This document shows positions 8,732 to 16,952 of a DNA stretch of 30,719 nt, piece after piece; within the stretch, counting starts at the first letter, position 1; each line of letters begins with the position of its first letter. This DNA is from UBA2336 sp046294915 (lineage in GTDB: Bacteria > Bacteroidota > Bacteroidia > Cytophagales > Cyclobacteriaceae). The DNA is taken from assembly GCA_046294915.1 (NCBI GenBank), contig JBKBOE010000033.1:1-30719 (forward strand). Direction: 5' to 3'. The position numbers and the translations under genes were made by a program. Under the pieces are notes generated by a model. That model saw nothing but the letters and a program-made list of their open reading frames with translations, was not told the DNA's origin and searched no databases.

Positions 8732-8752
8732 GGGCGGCACTGCGTGCCGCCC
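8732..8752 (+). terminator. GC-rich hairpin between convergent genes
   Basis: GGGCGGCAC (8732-8740) and GTGCCGCCC (8744-8752) form a perfect 9-bp stem with a 3-nt loop (TGC). It lies between the stops of the convergent Usp and rhomboid genes. Neither side has a T-run, so it is not a classic intrinsic terminator. It may act bidirectionally as a transcript-end stabiliser. Confidence 0.5.
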
Positions 8753-8770
8753 CCCAGCATTTTAAGAGGA

Positions 8771-9388
8771 TTAAAAAAGCCAATCCCCGATCTGACCAAG
8801 AAACAGACCCAACGCGGCAGGGTACAACACGGCACAATACACCACCCCGAAAAGAGCTCCGTACAAATGTGCATCATGGTTTATCCTGTCGGCCGAACGT
8901 TTGCCCTGTACGTAGGAATAGACAATATATACAATACCCAATATAAATCCCGGGAAACACAACACGCCATAGAAGCAAATATTCTCAAGGGGCAGAAAGA
9001 GAATGAAAGCGAATATAACCGAAGCAACCCCTCCCGATGCGCCCAGCGAATTATACCCCGGGTTATGCTGATGCCTGAACAGCGTAGGTACATCTGAGAA
9101 TACAATAGCCAATATGTAGAGCAAAATAAAATAAAGGCCACCCAGGTTACCAAAAATATACCCGAACAGAACCTCAACCGCTGATCCGAAAAAGTAAAAG
9201 GAAATCATATTAAAGAGCAGGTGTACGTGGCTGCCATGTACAAAGCCCGATGTGATCATCCGGTAATACTGCCCACGCCTCAGTACCATATACGGGTTCA
9301 TTAAAAATCCGCTTAATACGGCAGGCTGGCTCCAGGCATAAAAACTGATTCCGACCGTGATGATAATAAGGATAAGGGTAATCGACAT
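8771..9388 (-). CDS. Rhomboid-family intramembrane serine protease
   Basis: The 205-aa membrane protein matches the six-helix rhomboid core. HVHLLFNMISFYFFG (about 55-68) gives the conserved His/Asn of helix 2. The catalytic serine is S118 in the GxSG motif SLGASGG, and the catalytic histidine is H174 in HDAHLYGALFG. The catalytic dyad is intact, so the enzyme is probably active. Substrates are unknown. It is monocistronic, divergent from the PepSY-type gene (82 bases between starts) and convergent with the Usp gene. Confidence 0.92.
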   Translation of the reverse strand: MSITLILIIITVGISFYAWSQPAVLSGFLMNPYMVLRRGQYYRMITSGFVHGSHVHLLFNMISFYFFGSAVEVLFGYIFGNLGGLYFILLYILAIVFSDVPTLFRHQHNPGYNSLGASGGVASVIFAFILFLPLENICFYGVLCFPGFILGIVYIVYSYVQGKRSADRINHDAHLYGALFGVVYCAVLYPAALGLFLGQIGDWLF

Positions 9389-9470
9389 GCCCTAAAGATG
9401 CATTAAAATTCAATGGTACGATTCAAAATTGCTATTCACCTTTTACATTTAGGTTTTAATTATAACAACC

Positions 9471-10013
9471 ATGAAACTTACCTTCAGAAACATCCATCGC
9501 GACATCGCCTATTTTTATCTGGGTTTGATAATTGCCTTTGCTTTTTCAGGAATTTTCCTCAATCACCGCCAAACCTGGCATCCACGCAGGTATAAAGCCG
9601 AAATTAAAGAAGGTAGCATTACTCCAATACACAAAGACTCTGTAAATGAGGCCTTTGTAACGCAATTCACCAAAGAACAAAACATAACCGATAACCTGCG
9701 AAGGTTTACCGTTAACGGTGATGTGCTGCGGATATCCTATGTTAACCACGATGCCGACATTGAGTTGGCAACCGGCAAAGTTACCCTTGTTCACTACAAG
9801 GTAACGCCTTTGTTGGGGCAAATGACTATCCTCCATGTGGATACCAGCAAATGGTGGATCTATTACTCGGATGTGTTTGGAGCCGCCATGCTGGTGATTG
9901 CTGTTACCGGAATGTTTATTGAAAAGGGGAAGAACAGCTTCAGGGCCCGCGGCTGGAAGCTGGCTATGGCGGGTATTGTATTTCCGTTAATTTTTCTGTT
10001 TCTGCTTAGTTAA
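9471..10013 (+). CDS. PepSY-associated transmembrane protein
   Basis: The 180-aa protein begins MKLTFRNIHRDIAYFYLGL, typical of PepSY-TM proteins. Its first TM helix is at about 14-31, with the conserved FSGIFLNHRQTWHP just after it. A roughly 100-residue extracytoplasmic domain follows (LATGKVTLVHYK). Two C-terminal helices end the protein (SDVFGAAMLVIAVTGMFIEK and LAMAGIVFPLIFLFLL). Related proteins are linked to iron uptake and reductase systems, but that role is not shown here. It starts a three-gene run; the next start lies 5 bases after its stop. Confidence 0.8.
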   Translation: MKLTFRNIHRDIAYFYLGLIIAFAFSGIFLNHRQTWHPRRYKAEIKEGSITPIHKDSVNEAFVTQFTKEQNITDNLRRFTVNGDVLRISYVNHDADIELATGKVTLVHYKVTPLLGQMTILHVDTSKWWIYYSDVFGAAMLVIAVTGMFIEKGKNSFRARGWKLAMAGIVFPLIFLFLLS

Positions 10014-10018
10014 GCTGG

Positions 10019-10657
10019 ATGGAGATAGAAGTAAACAATGAGGTAGTTGAATTATTTTGGCAGAAGGCGCTTTTATGGAAGCGGCAAAAGCTTATGGTTA
10101 TCGCTGACCTGCACCTGGGTAAAGTAAGCCACTTCCGCAAGTCGGGAATACCGGTGCCTGTAAAGGCTACTTATAAAAACATGGAACAACTCGTTAGCCT
10201 GATTATGAAATCTAAGCCTAAACGTGTTCTGTTTCTTGGTGACTTATTTCATAGCCACTACAACTCCGAATGGGAAGCCGTCAGGCAGCTTGTGCGCAAC
10301 TTCCGCCATGTTTCTTTCGAGCTGGTGCCGGGCAACCACGATATTATGAGTTTGGAACTATATACCCGAAGCGGCTTACTGCTCCATCCGGATCAACTAA
10401 AGGATGGGCCTTTTGTGTTTACGCATCACCCGATGGATAAAGTCCCGGATGTTCAGTTCAATATAGCAGGCCACCTGCATCCGGGTATTCAACTTACAGG
10501 AAAGGGCAGGCAATCGGTTGTGCTGCCGTGTTTTTATTTCAGCAGCAGGCAAGCCTGGCTTCCTGCTTTTGGTGCCTTTACCGGTATGGCCCGCATCAAG
10601 CCGAAAAAAACCGACCGGATATTTGCGGTTGCTGATAACAGGATTGTAAAAGTTTAA
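10019..10657 (+). CDS. pdeM: PdeM-type metallophosphoesterase (ligase-associated DNA damage response)
   Basis: The 212-aa calcineurin-like phosphoesterase has the full metal-binding set: D30 and H32 (IADLHLGK), D75 (LGDLFHSH), N106-H107 (PGNHD), H136-H137 (FTHHPM) and H152/H154 (AGHLHPG). Length, the DLHLGK start and the C-terminal FAVADNRIV block match the ligase-associated nuclease family PdeM, which acts on DNA in a repair set with an ATP-dependent ligase, an Lhr-like helicase and an exonuclease. None of those partners is in this window. It sits between a PepSY-type membrane gene (5-base gap) and the CapA-like gene (1-base gap), so it is probably co-transcribed with envelope genes. Confidence 0.82.
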   Translation: MEIEVNNEVVELFWQKALLWKRQKLMVIADLHLGKVSHFRKSGIPVPVKATYKNMEQLVSLIMKSKPKRVLFLGDLFHSHYNSEWEAVRQLVRNFRHVSFELVPGNHDIMSLELYTRSGLLLHPDQLKDGPFVFTHHPMDKVPDVQFNIAGHLHPGIQLTGKGRQSVVLPCFYFSSRQAWLPAFGAFTGMARIKPKKTDRIFAVADNRIVKV

Positions 10658-10658
10658 T

Positions 10659-12014
10659 GTGCATGATTTCATGTTGAGTCGCATAGTGGGTTTATGGTTT
10701 ATGGCGTCAGCCTGTTTCGCACAGGATACGACACGCCTTTCCCTGCTCTTTCTGGGCGATATTATGCAGCACGATTCCCAGATTCAGTCGGCTCATAATG
10801 CATTAACGGGTTCATATAACTACGAACCCTGTTTCCGGTTTGTAAAGAAGTATTTTATGGATGCCGATCTTACTATCGGCAACCTGGAACTAACCCTGGG
10901 TGGCAAGCCCTACAAGGGTTATCCGCAGTTCAGTGCACCCGATGCGCTGGCAGCGGCACTAAAAAGTGCCGGTGTTAATGTTCTGGTTACTGCAAACAAT
11001 CACAGCGTAGACAGGCGTAAGAAGGGCCTGGAACGAACCATCCGGGTGTTGGATAGCCTTGAAATTTTGCATACAGGGACCTTTCGCGACACCGTAGAAC
11101 GATTGAATGATTATCCGTTGCTGATTTCAAAGAACGGAATTACCCTGGCGCTTCTCAATTATACCTATGGCACCAACGGCATACCGGTTACAAAACCTAA
11201 TGTGGTAAACCTGATTGATACCGCGGTAATACGAAAAGATCTTTACCAGGCAAGGCAGCGCAATCCCGACCTGACTATTGTGTTTATGCACTGGGGAAAT
11301 GAATACCAGAATCAGCCATCAAAAGAGCAAAAGAAACTGGCAGAATTTTGTTTGCTGCACGGAGCTAACCTGGTTATTGGTGCTCACCCGCATGTGCTGC
11401 AACCTATGGAATGGCGCAAAGATCAGCAACAGGTAGTGATTTATTCATTGGGTAACTTTATTTCCGGACAACGCGATCGCTACCGCGATGGCGCTGCCAG
11501 TGTAAAAGTGGAGTTGAGTAAAGTGTATTATTCAGACAGCGTTTCGGTTACATCAATTACAGATGTGGGTTATGTGTTAAACTGGGTGTACAAAACGCCC
11601 GGAACGAAACCGGCTTTTTACGTGCTGCCCGTGCCTGATTTTGAAGGAGATACCACCACCTTTGTTAATAATGAGGCTTCCTGGTTGGCCTTTCGCAGGT
11701 TTATTGATGATTCACGTAAACTTCTTTCAGGTAATCGCGAGATCAGGGAGATAGTTAGGCCCGCTCCCGACTCCACTGTACGCTACCGTGTTGGCTGGAG
11801 TACGACTGCAACAGAAAAGTATTTTGGGGCAACCCTTCAGCCAATGGATTACCGGTTTGGAATTGAAACTAAAACGGATGCGCTTGGGAATGAACAAATT
11901 TGGTTAGGAGATTTCCGCAGACGCAACGATGCTGAAGAACACCTGAAAAGGGTGCTGGCGCGATATCCGGAGGCGAAGTTATTTACGGTAGTTAACGGTA
12001 AACTTCAGGATTAA
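10659..12014 (+). CDS. CapA-like metallophosphatase-fold protein with C-terminal SPOR-like domain
   Basis: The exported protein is 451 aa from the GTG at 10659. An ATG at 10671 (447 aa) is equally plausible. A signal peptide ends at about FAQ (22). Residues about 27-285 carry the CapA/PgsA signatures: FLGDIM (D34), GNLELTLGG, TANNHSVD, FMHWGNEY and GAHPHVLQPME with YSLGNFISGQ. CapA proteins belong to poly-gamma-glutamate or capsule systems, but many homologues have no such neighbours, as here. Residues about 376-451 (YRVGW to WLGDFRRRNDAEEHL to FTVVNGK) resemble a SPOR domain, which binds denuded peptidoglycan. It is the last gene of the PepSY-pdeM run and converges with the gene at 12023. 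Confidence 0.82.
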   Translation: MHDFMLSRIVGLWFMASACFAQDTTRLSLLFLGDIMQHDSQIQSAHNALTGSYNYEPCFRFVKKYFMDADLTIGNLELTLGGKPYKGYPQFSAPDALAAALKSAGVNVLVTANNHSVDRRKKGLERTIRVLDSLEILHTGTFRDTVERLNDYPLLISKNGITLALLNYTYGTNGIPVTKPNVVNLIDTAVIRKDLYQARQRNPDLTIVFMHWGNEYQNQPSKEQKKLAEFCLLHGANLVIGAHPHVLQPMEWRKDQQQVVIYSLGNFISGQRDRYRDGAASVKVELSKVYYSDSVSVTSITDVGYVLNWVYKTPGTKPAFYVLPVPDFEGDTTTFVNNEASWLAFRRFIDDSRKLLSGNREIREIVRPAPDSTVRYRVGWSTTATEKYFGATLQPMDYRFGIETKTDALGNEQIWLGDFRRRNDAEEHLKRVLARYPEAKLFTVVNGKLQD

Positions 12015-12022
12015 TCTTCGCA

Positions 12023-12733
12023 TCACCTTCTCTTCTTTCTTTTGCTTGGTTGCGCACTACCGGCATTGTAAAAAACGCCTATAGAGAATTCCAAACCCGT
12101 GAGGTCTATACGTGCATCGGTAAAATCAATGGGCTTTGTTTCCACCGATAACGTTCCCCCGGTGTAGGAGCCGGTTAATGGAAATTCAGATTCGCCTACC
12201 AGGTAATTGGTTTCCAGCGAAATGCCGATCTGGCCGGTAACGTAAAAAGTTAACTCCGCACCAAAATGATAGCCGAATCCCGGACGGTTGCTAAATGAAA
12301 CGGTAGCATTGGCAACATCCCAACCTTCGAAATCGCGCAGGGCACGGTCGAGGTTGCCATAATTTATTTTTTGACCAAAACCATAAAACACAAATCCGCC
12401 ACCCTTAATATCAAACTGGATGTTGTTTCCTTTAAGCATAAACACCAGTTCGGCCGGCACAAAAATGGTGAAGTTGGGTCCGATCAGGGGTTGTTTGGTT
12501 TTAAAGGGAAGTCCTTTCATGCCAAGGCCTGACATCCGGTATAAGGAGGCCCCGGTTTCCAAGGCGATAAAACGGTTAATATCAAAACCTACCCCGCGCA
12601 GTGAAAATGGGCTTATCGGGGCAGAGAAGTAGCCGTTTTTTGGAAGGAAGTACGAAAAGGATAATCCGAATTCCTGGGCGTTGCACATCATGCTCAACGC
12701 AAGGAGCAACACAGATATGGGTAATCGCTTCAT
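12023..12733 (-). CDS. Putative outer-membrane beta-barrel protein
   Basis: The 236-aa product has a signal peptide (about 1-19, ending CNAQ) and a series of amphipathic beta strands: FGLSFSYFLP, FIALETGASLYRM, NIQFDIKGGGFVFYGFG, GYHFGAELTFYVTGQIGISLETNYLVG and LEFSIGVFYN. It ends in a basic tail (SKRKKRR). This suggests a small barrel, although the terminal basic run is unusual for a Bam substrate, which normally ends in an aromatic strand. No family is recognised with certainty. Its ATG overlaps the stop of the membrane transferase gene by 4 bp (ATGA), so the two are translationally coupled and may act on the same envelope process. Confidence 0.7.
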   Translation of the reverse strand: MKRLPISVLLLALSMMCNAQEFGLSFSYFLPKNGYFSAPISPFSLRGVGFDINRFIALETGASLYRMSGLGMKGLPFKTKQPLIGPNFTIFVPAELVFMLKGNNIQFDIKGGGFVFYGFGQKINYGNLDRALRDFEGWDVANATVSFSNRPGFGYHFGAELTFYVTGQIGISLETNYLVGESEFPLTGSYTGGTLSVETKPIDFTDARIDLTGLEFSIGVFYNAGSAQPSKRKKRR

Positions 12734-14559
12734 TTTTTTGAATTGTAATCGGAGTAAAGTTTTTGAATATAAGCCCGTGCCCGGTTAAGGTTAGCCTCCT
12801 GAACATCACCCTGAGAAATTAGGTAACGCTTTCCCGGATTGTCATAGACCGTGTACAGATCGGGAGTAAGGTAGCCGAAGCCGTCATTGAAAATATAAAT
12901 CGCAAAATCCTGAACATTTTGAGCAAGAATATTTTTGCTGAAAAGAAATTCCGGATCGGGATGGTCGAGTTGGGCAAGCAGGGTATTTGCCAGATCGGTA
13001 TGGTTGGCATACGTATGAATCAGGGTATCCGTTGTAACCGCTCCGCCAAGCCAAAGCATAGGGATGTGAAATTTTTCGCGTGTCTCGGGTTTTTTTATGC
13101 CGGGCAACCGGTGTCCGTGATCGGCTGTAATAATGACCAATGTATTGCTCCACCAGGGCTTTTGCTTTGCCTGGTTGATAAAATTCCCCAGCGATTGATC
13201 AGCATAGTAGCATGCGTTCATGTACCGTGAGGGTTCATCATTACCTGCTATAATAGTAGGCATAGGTACTGTAAAAGGCTCATGGCTGCTAAGCGTTAAT
13301 ACCCCTTTAAAAAAAGGAGTTTTGGCAGAATCCAATTCACTCAGCAACCGGCTATATACATGTTCATCATGAACTCCCCATTTGAACGCGTCCAGTTCAT
13401 CCGGAAAATCATCTACTGACGTGATGTGCGAAAAGCGTGCATTCGTTAAGAATGATCGGTAATTTGCGAAATCCACATCGCCTCCGTAAACAAAAGAACT
13501 GGTATACCCCAACTTTTCGAGGGCAACGCTTAGAAAATGAAGTTGCTGTGTTTTTTGCGGGTACTTAATGATTGATCCGCGTGGTTGTGCCGGATAGGCT
13601 GCAAGTAAACTAACCAAACCTTTATCGGTTCGGTCACCGTTGGCATAAAACCGGTCGAACAGAATCCCCTCCTTACAAAGAGCATTGAGGTTAGGCATAA
13701 CGCCCTGTTTCCCGCCAAGGGGCTCCACTACTTCGGCAGTTATTCCTTCGAGTATGATTAACAGAATATTGGGACGTGCCTGGCTGATTACCCGTAAACT
13801 TGTGTCTGGTTCCGGGTACAACTCCCTGAAGAATGCATCTGTATGGGCTTGGTCAAAGAAGTTTTCAGGATAAATAAGCTTATTATCAGTCTGCAGGCTG
13901 TATAAAAAATTCCAAACTACATTTATTCCCGCATGGTTGGCATAGGCTTTTGTTTTGTGATAATATACACGGCTCACATTCATGGTGGATACACTGAAAC
14001 TTCCGCGAATTGGAATGATAAGGGCCGCAGTAAGTACAAGCAAGGCAATAGCAGCTTTTCGCGATGTTACTCCCAACTCGTTGAATCTATGGCCAACAGT
14101 TTTTGTGAAACCGTACAGGGTAGTGCCTGCTAAGCCGACCAGTATAAGCATCAGACGGATGATGACACTTATCTCTAAAGTGCCTGCCGCTTCCGGTCCA
14201 ACGTAAAGCAACGGTGCCGTATTCATTCTGAAGCCCCAATGGTGGTATAGTTCCAGATCAACTACTACGATTGCGCAGGATGCAAGGATAAAGATGATGT
14301 TAACCAGGTAAAACAGCCGCGTAAGTATGCCCGACTGTTGGAAAACGGAAATCAGCAGGATCAATCCGTTAAAGGCAACAAAGTACCCCGTCATGCTGGC
14401 ATCCATAACTAATCCGTAAAAACAACTCTTTATTATTTCAAGGAAAGTCAGTTGTGCGGTATGATCGTGATTATAGATTACGAAAAGAACACGGCTCAGT
14501 ATAAAAAAAGCCATCCAGAATAGTATAAGCCGCAGAAAGATACTGATACGTTCACGCAT
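12730..14559 (-). CDS. LtaS/OpgB-like membrane sulfatase-fold transferase
   Basis: The protein is 609 aa from the ATG at 14559 (MRERISIFLRLILFW). The frame opens further upstream, but that would overlap the divergent amidohydrolase gene and put polar residues before TM1. Five membrane helices span about 1-190. A sulfatase-fold domain in about 255-555 has E271 (ILEG), the nucleophile T311 (GDRTDKG), H426 (SSHEPF) and D480-H481 (ADHGH). Spacing follows E255, T300, H416 and D475-H476 of LtaS. Gram-negative members move phosphoglycerol or phosphoethanolamine onto glycans or lipids. Bacteroidota lack lipoteichoic acid, so the acceptor is unknown. It is coupled to the barrel gene downstream. Confidence 0.88.
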   Translation of the reverse strand: MRERISIFLRLILFWMAFFILSRVLFVIYNHDHTAQLTFLEIIKSCFYGLVMDASMTGYFVAFNGLILLISVFQQSGILTRLFYLVNIIFILASCAIVVVDLELYHHWGFRMNTAPLLYVGPEAAGTLEISVIIRLMLILVGLAGTTLYGFTKTVGHRFNELGVTSRKAAIALLVLTAALIIPIRGSFSVSTMNVSRVYYHKTKAYANHAGINVVWNFLYSLQTDNKLIYPENFFDQAHTDAFFRELYPEPDTSLRVISQARPNILLIILEGITAEVVEPLGGKQGVMPNLNALCKEGILFDRFYANGDRTDKGLVSLLAAYPAQPRGSIIKYPQKTQQLHFLSVALEKLGYTSSFVYGGDVDFANYRSFLTNARFSHITSVDDFPDELDAFKWGVHDEHVYSRLLSELDSAKTPFFKGVLTLSSHEPFTVPMPTIIAGNDEPSRYMNACYYADQSLGNFINQAKQKPWWSNTLVIITADHGHRLPGIKKPETREKFHIPMLWLGGAVTTDTLIHTYANHTDLANTLLAQLDHPDPEFLFSKNILAQNVQDFAIYIFNDGFGYLTPDLYTVYDNPGKRYLISQGDVQEANLNRARAYIQKLYSDYNSKK

Positions 14560-14656
14560 AGAGTTGTACCGCTTACCGATACTGATTTGCGGTAAAGATA
14601 AACCTGCTTGATGGGGAAAGAAAATATCCTTAGCATTAACACATAAATTAGCGGAT

Positions 14657-16360
14657 ATGTACAAACTCAACTTTTTACTTTGTGTTGGTCTGGCTGCAGC
14701 ACTCGCATGCAAACCCAAAACCGAGGCTGACCTTATTATTTATGGTGGCAGGATTTACACCGTTAACGATAAACAGCCTGTAGTTGAAGCCGTTGTTGTT
14801 CGTGGTGACAAAATTGAATTTGTCGGAACAGAGAAGGAGGCGATGCGTTTTAAGGGTGAAAAGACCCAACTCATTAACCTTACTGGCAAAACGATGACTC
14901 CGGGACTTATTGAAGGTCACGGTCACCTGATGGGCGTTGGCTACAACGAATTGAATTTGGATTTGATGGATGTAAAAAGTTATGACGAGCTGGTAATGCG
15001 TGTTAAGGAGGCGGCAGCAAAAGCGCAACCGGGCCAATGGATATTGGGCCGCGGATGGCATCAGGATAAATGGGATGTGAAGCCTGAACGAACGGTTAAG
15101 GGTTTTCAAACCCATCAGAAGTTAAGTGAGGCCACGCCAAACAATCCGGTTTTTTTGCGACATGCCAGCGGTCATGCCGCTATGGCCAATGCTAAAGCCA
15201 TGGAGATTGCCGGTGTCAATCAACTTTCAAAGGATCAGACAGGAAAAACCGATGTTGAAGGGGGTGAAGTTATTCGTGATGAATCAGGTAACCCAACCGG
15301 TATTTTCAATGAGCGTGCCATGACTCTTATTTCGCGCCATATACCCGAAGATGACGAAAGTCGGGATCAGCAGGCGCTTGAACTGGCAATACAGGCATGC
15401 TGGCGTAATGGCATCACCAGCTTTCATGATGCGGGCACCAGCCGGGAGAACATCGAACTGTACAAGGAGTTTAAAGCACGCGGAAAACTGGGTGTGCGAC
15501 TGTACGTCATGCTTACCGGATGGGACCGGGATTTGATTTATGAATGGATGCGAAGAGGTCCTGAAATTGATCCGGATAACAGGTTAACCATTCGGGCTAT
15601 TAAGTTGAACTGCGATGGGGCACTCGGCTCGCGTGGGGCCTGGCTGCTGGAGCCATATGCTGACCGCCCGGATTTTTACGGAATGGCAACGCTTTCGATG
15701 GACACGGTACTCACCACTTCACGGGCTGCACTGAAAGCAGGTTTCCAGGTGTGTTCGCATGCCATTGGCGATAGGGCAAACCGAGAAATCCTCGATCGGT
15801 ATGAGCGTGCATTCACTGAAAATCCTTCAGTGCGCGATCACCGGTTTCGGATCGAACATGCTCAGCATCTTCATCCCAGCGACATACCGCGCTTTGGTAA
15901 ATTAGGGGTGATACCCGCCATGCAGGCCATTCACATGTCGAGCGACAGGCCATGGGCTATTGACCGCCTGGGTGAGAAGCGCATTAAAGAAGGTGCCTAT
16001 ATGTGGCAATCGTTACTCAAATCGGGTGCTGTAGTTGTTAACGGCACCGATGCTCCCGTTGAGCCCTTAAACCCCATACCCAGTTTTTATGCCTCCGTTA
16101 CCCGTAAAACCCTTAAGGGAGAACCCGATGGGGGCTATGAGCCGGAAGAAAAAATGACACGGGAGCAGGCGCTTCGTTCGTACACCCTCGATGCGGCCTT
16201 TGGGGCCTTTGAGGAAAAAAGTAAAGGTTCCATTGAAGTTGGTAAACTGGCCGACTTCACGGTATTCTCATCCGACCTGATGACGGTTCCGGAAAAAGAA
16301 ATTCTGAATACCGAAGTAGTGATGACCCTTGTTGGGGGAAGAGTGGTTTATCAGAAATGA
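14657..16360 (+). CDS. Lipoprotein amidohydrolase (YtcJ-like, amidohydrolase 3 family)
   Basis: The 567-aa product has a lipoprotein signal peptide with lipobox ALAC (Cys18), so it is exported and membrane-anchored. The metal-dependent hydrolase domain begins IIYGGRIYTVNDKQPVVEAVVV. It carries the HxH metal motif H88/H90 (LIEGHGHLMG), NCDGALGSRGAWLLEPY, a later CSHAIGDRAN and RIEHAQHLHP histidine pair, and NGTDAPVEPLNP with the final Asp ligand. It ends GSIEVGKLADFTVFSSD, as usual in the family. Relatives hydrolyse amide or cyclic amide substrates, and the substrate here is unknown. It is divergent from the LtaS-like gene (97-base spacer). A palindromic terminator follows the stop. Confidence 0.88.
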   Translation: MYKLNFLLCVGLAAALACKPKTEADLIIYGGRIYTVNDKQPVVEAVVVRGDKIEFVGTEKEAMRFKGEKTQLINLTGKTMTPGLIEGHGHLMGVGYNELNLDLMDVKSYDELVMRVKEAAAKAQPGQWILGRGWHQDKWDVKPERTVKGFQTHQKLSEATPNNPVFLRHASGHAAMANAKAMEIAGVNQLSKDQTGKTDVEGGEVIRDESGNPTGIFNERAMTLISRHIPEDDESRDQQALELAIQACWRNGITSFHDAGTSRENIELYKEFKARGKLGVRLYVMLTGWDRDLIYEWMRRGPEIDPDNRLTIRAIKLNCDGALGSRGAWLLEPYADRPDFYGMATLSMDTVLTTSRAALKAGFQVCSHAIGDRANREILDRYERAFTENPSVRDHRFRIEHAQHLHPSDIPRFGKLGVIPAMQAIHMSSDRPWAIDRLGEKRIKEGAYMWQSLLKSGAVVVNGTDAPVEPLNPIPSFYASVTRKTLKGEPDGGYEPEEKMTREQALRSYTLDAAFGAFEEKSKGSIEVGKLADFTVFSSDLMTVPEKEILNTEVVMTLVGGRVVYQK

Positions 16361-16362
16361 AA

Positions 16363-16382
16363 AAGGGGCACATGTGCCCCTT
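16363..16382 (-). terminator. Perfect 20-bp palindrome, bidirectional terminator
   Basis: AAGGGGCACA and its exact complement TGTGCCCCTT abut to form a perfect palindrome between the convergent amidohydrolase and TerB-like genes. Read on the minus strand it is followed by TTT, extending the T-run to five, so it is a better terminator for the minus-strand gene. On the plus strand it lies 2 bases past the amidohydrolase stop. Confidence 0.65.
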
Positions 16383-16405
16383 ACCTCATAAAATCGGGTT
16401 TTAAC

Positions 16406-16810
16406 TTAAGACCGGATGTACTTTTCGGCTTTTTTACGAAGTAATTCACGGTCAGACGTAATGGATGGATCGCTATAGATATGCTGCGAAAGCTCCATAA
16501 CTACTGTCTTTTTGTACCCCAGTTTTTCAGCAATGTTTTCGCAGAAAACGATTTCACTCTTAAATACCTGACCATCCATTTTCATCATCTGGATGAGGTA
16601 GTAAAGGTGCTCAAACTTTTCATCGTTTGTCATTGCGTTGAGGCTGGTAATCGGCTTGGGGTTCTTAATCATTTGGTCAACTTCTTCCCGGCTTAAACCG
16701 TTGGCTTTTCCAACCATGTGGATAAGTTTTGCCTCTTTTTCCTCAATTTTATTGTCGCTGGCCGCCAGGTTGATAAGAACATTTAATTCAGATTGTTTAT
16801 TGAATGCCAT
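16406..16810 (-). CDS. TerB-like helical protein
   Basis: The 134-aa cytoplasmic protein is almost wholly alpha-helical. Its N-terminal part, LNVLINLAASDNKIEEKEAKLIHMVGKANGLSREEV, fits the TerB/TerB-like fold. That fold has an acidic metal-binding turn of the DGxIxxxE type, here D19-N-K-I-E-E-K-E. A second such helix pair follows (YLIQMMKMDGQVFKSEIVFCENIAEKLG), with another DGxVxxxE turn. The pseudo-repeat supports the assignment. TerB-like proteins are linked to stress or tellurite responses, but no ter operon is present. The gene stands alone and is divergent from the head-GIN gene. Confidence 0.65.
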   Translation of the reverse strand: MAFNKQSELNVLINLAASDNKIEEKEAKLIHMVGKANGLSREEVDQMIKNPKPITSLNAMTNDEKFEHLYYLIQMMKMDGQVFKSEIVFCENIAEKLGYKKTVVMELSQHIYSDPSITSDRELLRKKAEKYIRS

Positions 16811-16952
16811 AGTGTGAATTAGGGTTTAATCTGCTTAAATCGTTGAAATATAGCTAAAATTATGGTTTAACTCGCAAACAAAAAAATGCCGTCTTCGTGT
16901 TACCGGATGCAACGCTTAATACTTAAAGATGTCTTTGATTTAAATTTTGCTT

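Noticed and set aside
14560..14718. Longer start for the LtaS-like protein at 14718
   Set aside because: It would overlap the first 60 bases of the divergent amidohydrolase gene and add a polar stretch before TM1.
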